From NCBI GenBank assembly GCA_014380255.1, contig JACMKG010000463.1, positions 1 to 5,881 of the forward strand: a DNA stretch of 5,881 nt, written 5' to 3'. Positions 4,756 through 5,881 of the stretch are shown piece by piece. This DNA comes from Prolixibacteraceae bacterium. GTDB lineage: Bacteria > Bacteroidota > Bacteroidia > Bacteroidales > Prolixibacteraceae. The translations under genes were made by a program, and so were the position numbers. The notes under the pieces are model-generated. The model ran no database searches. It was given only the letters and a program-made list of their open reading frames with translations, and was not told where the DNA came from. Every line of letters starts with the position of its first letter. Within the stretch, counting starts at the first letter, position 1.

Positions 4756-4785
4756 AAAAAGGCCCCCTGAACCTCAGGAAGCCTT
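4756..4785 (-). terminator. intrinsic terminator of the rhodanese/DUF6132/DUF2892 unit
   Basis: On the minus strand the RNA has a 12-bp stem: AAGGC-TT-CCTGA pairs with TCAGG-GG-GCCTT, with two internal U-G wobbles and a 3-base loop, followed directly by a T5 tract (complement of 4756-4760). On the plus strand the same wobble positions become C/A mismatches and the 3' tail is poor in T, so the element is directional. It lies about 100 bases after the DUF2892 stop. Confidence 0.8.
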
Positions 4786-4830
4786 CCAATTTTAAGAATC
4801 ATGAAAATAAAGACAATATTCAATTGGGAT

Positions 4831-4853
4831 GGGCAGTACTGGCAATACTGTCC
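4831..4853. repeat. short inverted repeat downstream of DUF2892
   Basis: GGGCAGTA (4831-4838) and TACTGTCC (4846-4853) form an 8-bp stem with one G-T pair on the plus strand (an A/C mismatch on the minus strand) and a 7-base loop. It sits between the DUF2892 stop and the terminator. No T-run follows, so it may only protect the 3' end of the mRNA. Confidence 0.4.
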
Positions 4854-4888
4854 ATTTCAACTGATTGATCCGTTCATTGGCTGGGTTG

Positions 4889-5095
4889 TTATACCTTCTG
4901 CGTCCGGGTGCTGATGCCAAAGGGCCAGTACATGGGGCAGAAGCTGACAAAACTGGTAAGGATCAACAGTCCGGAAACCACCAGCAATACGATGGCCAGC
5001 GTGCCCGAAATGACATTGGTCAGATAAAGTGCGATGATCACCACAGCTGCCAGTATACGGATCACCTTGTCGGTAGTACCCACGTTCTTTTTCAT
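4889..5095 (-). CDS. DUF2892 (YgaP-like) small inner-membrane protein
   Basis: This 68-residue protein opens with the family's MKKNVGTTDKVIRI segment, followed by two hydrophobic helices (about 13-30 and 32-50) and the closing motif SFCPMYWPFGIST with one conserved cysteine (C53). DUF2892 is the membrane domain found at the C-terminus of E. coli YgaP, where it follows a rhodanese domain. Here it is separate and lies two genes downstream of a rhodanese. The role is probably a membrane partner in sulfane-sulfur handling, inferred from this pairing; no catalytic function is known for the domain alone. It is separated from the DUF6132-like gene by 60 AT-rich bases containing only a weak TACATTGG promoter-like word. 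It is the last gene of its unit, ahead of the terminator at 4756-4785. Confidence 0.9.
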   Translation of the reverse strand: MKKNVGTTDKVIRILAAVVIIALYLTNVISGTLAIVLLVVSGLLILTSFVSFCPMYWPFGISTRTQKV

Positions 5096-5155
5096 ATTTT
5101 TGAATTTTACTGGATTAATACTTTTTCATTTCCAATGTACCATATTTTCTGATAT

Positions 5156-5395
5156 TCAACATCTTCCCCTCACGCATGGACTGTTCATCAAAAAGAAGCC
5201 GAGCATGCCGCCCCACAAGGTGCTCATCACCGGACTGGAAGTGATGGCACATTGCCCGGAGTTACATCCTATAAAATGATAATACAGGTAACCGGCCAAA
5301 GCGCCAACAATGACTGAAAGAAAAGGTCTCCAGAAACGCCACGAGGCAAACAGTTGCCTGGCCTGGCTATTTCGTGTTTCATTGTTGATATCCAT
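5156..5395 (-). CDS. small two-helix membrane protein, DUF6132-like
   Basis: The protein has 79 residues. A basic, polar N-terminus (to about residue 23) is followed by a helix FLSVIVGALAGYLYYHF, a loop with two cysteines (GCNSGQCAITSSP, C44 and C49), a second helix (STLWGGMLGFFLM), and a C-terminal tail with two more cysteines (C74, C79). The GALAGYLYYHFIGC-type segment and the CAITSSP loop match my recollection of the DUF6132 family of Bacteroidota; no function is known. The cysteine pair close to the membrane suggests thiol or persulfide chemistry, which is inference. An upstream GTG (5437) would overlap the rhodanese gene and is rejected in favour of ATG 5395, five bases after the rhodanese stop. 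That spacing implies tight co-expression with the rhodanese. Confidence 0.78.
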   Translation of the reverse strand: MDINNETRNSQARQLFASWRFWRPFLSVIVGALAGYLYYHFIGCNSGQCAITSSPVMSTLWGGMLGFFLMNSPCVRGRC

Positions 5396-5400
5396 ATGTC

Positions 5401-5721
5401 TTAACTTTTGGCGATTTTCCGGTTCAACCCCTGCCACGACCCCCCGTTGTATACCTCGGCAATCCCTTTGGACTGAAGGATACTTTTAGCCGTTGCACTT
5501 CTCATGCCAGAGGCACAACAGGTGATAATCGGCTTCTTTTTAGCTTTTAACCGATCAGCATGCTGAGCAATACTGTCAACCGGAATATTGACCGAGCCAT
5601 TGATATGTCCTTGTGAAAACTCTCCACCAGAGCGTACATCCACTATGATGGCTCCTAGTTCCATTAACTGGGTATAGTCTGTTGAACGGATACCCATGAA
5701 TTTTTTAATTGCTCCCAGCAT
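5401..5721 (-). CDS. single-domain rhodanese-like sulfurtransferase
   Basis: This 106-residue protein has one rhodanese domain. The characteristic IIVDVRSGGEFSQGHINGSVNIP segment spans about residues 25-47, and the active loop is CCASGMRS, with C69 as the likely persulfide-carrying cysteine (CASGMR six-residue loop) and an extra cysteine at C68. The YNGGSWQGL segment near the end is also typical. No signal peptide is present, so it should be cytoplasmic. It would move sulfane sulfur between thiols; the physiological donor is unknown. It leads a three-gene unit with two small membrane proteins, and together with DUF2892 recalls E. coli YgaP, in which both domains are one chain. A six-residue loop is usual for sulfur rather than phosphate or arsenate chemistry. 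The ATG at 5721 gives full domain length. Confidence 0.93.
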   Translation of the reverse strand: MLGAIKKFMGIRSTDYTQLMELGAIIVDVRSGGEFSQGHINGSVNIPVDSIAQHADRLKAKKKPIITCCASGMRSATAKSILQSKGIAEVYNGGSWQGLNRKIAKS

Positions 5722-5792
5722 AACTTATTTCTAATTGATTTGATTATACATCTACTAACCACTGATTACTTTTCGTTTCAACTATCTAAGGA

Positions 5793-5800
5793 CAAAATTA
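5793..5800 (-). promoter_or_regulatory. promoter -7 box of the rhodanese unit
   Basis: On the minus strand this reads TAATTTTG, an exact match to the Bacteroidota TAnnTTTG -7 consensus. It lies about 70 bases before the rhodanese start codon. The -33 element is weak: only a GTTTA about 16 bases upstream. No GTTCG-N8-CGAAC palindrome is present, so this unit does not look like part of the ArsR regulon. Confidence 0.5.
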
Positions 5801-5863
5801 CAGGTTCCCTTTGCTTAAACTATGTTTTCAGCCCTGAAGTTCACCCATTTCCCAATTGAAATA

Positions 5864-5880
5864 CAACAACTTTTTTGTTG
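5864..5880. repeat. short inverted repeat at the window edge
   Basis: CAACAA (5864-5869) and TTGTTG (5875-5880) form a 6-bp stem around CTTTT. It could be the end of a terminator or a chance AT-rich palindrome; the window stops here. Confidence 0.25.
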
Positions 5881-5881
5881 A

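Noticed and set aside
4801..4914. Plus-strand frame starting ATGAAAATAAAG of about 37 codons
   Set aside because: It is short, overlaps the end of DUF2892 antisense, contains the inverted repeat at 4831-4853, and has no promoter or recognisable domain.
5396..5437. GTG-start extension of the DUF6132-like protein
   Set aside because: It would overlap the rhodanese coding sequence by 37 bases, and the ATG at 5395 gives a clean 5-base gap and a sensible N-terminus.

Overview
The window looks like chromosomal DNA of a Bacteroidota bacterium, probably a Bacteroidales/Marinilabiliales-type genome. That placement is inferred from several signs. Shine-Dalgarno sequences are lacking before most starts. 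There is a perfect TAnnTTTG-type -7 box upstream of the rhodanese gene and a near match upstream of arsR. A free-standing four-helix-bundle (23S IVP-like) gene and a DUF6132-like protein are present. The intergenic gaps are packed with short tandem and inverted repeats. All ten supported genes lie on the minus strand, so transcription runs from high to low coordinates.

From right to left, the first unit (5721 to 4889) encodes a single-domain cytoplasmic rhodanese, a small two-helix DUF6132-like membrane protein and a small DUF2892 membrane protein. Rhodanese plus DUF2892 are the two halves of E. coli YgaP, so this resembles a split YgaP with an extra membrane protein between. The unit ends at a good minus-strand terminator (4756-4785).

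The second unit is an arsenic resistance cluster: arsR (4464-4135), a small CPKC thioredoxin-like protein (3864-3631), a secreted ArsF-family thioredoxin-fold protein (3621-3220) and an ArsG-family CcdA/DsbD-like membrane protein (3207-2509). After a repeat-filled gap come a DUF318/ArsP-type permease (2258-1212) and a thioredoxin-coupled arsenate reductase arsC (1097-681). Two copies of an 18-bp palindrome, GTTCG-N8-CGAAC, lie just upstream of arsR and of the permease. They are the likely ArsR operators, so one regulator may control both transcription units. In the inferred scheme ArsC reduces arsenate, the permease exports a trivalent product, and the thioredoxin/ArsF/ArsG trio either handles nitro-aromatic arsenicals or carries thiol electrons across the membrane. 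No ArsA, ArsB, Acr3 or ArsM is present in the window.

The left end holds a four-helix-bundle protein gene (524-159) bracketed by AT-rich ATTGTC-type repeats, including a 14-bp exact direct repeat.

The most unusual structural feature is the set of gaps at 66-164, 594-695, 1126-1213, 2359-2462 and 3876-4137. Each carries a different family of short repeats, and four of them begin at or within the stop codon of the upstream gene.
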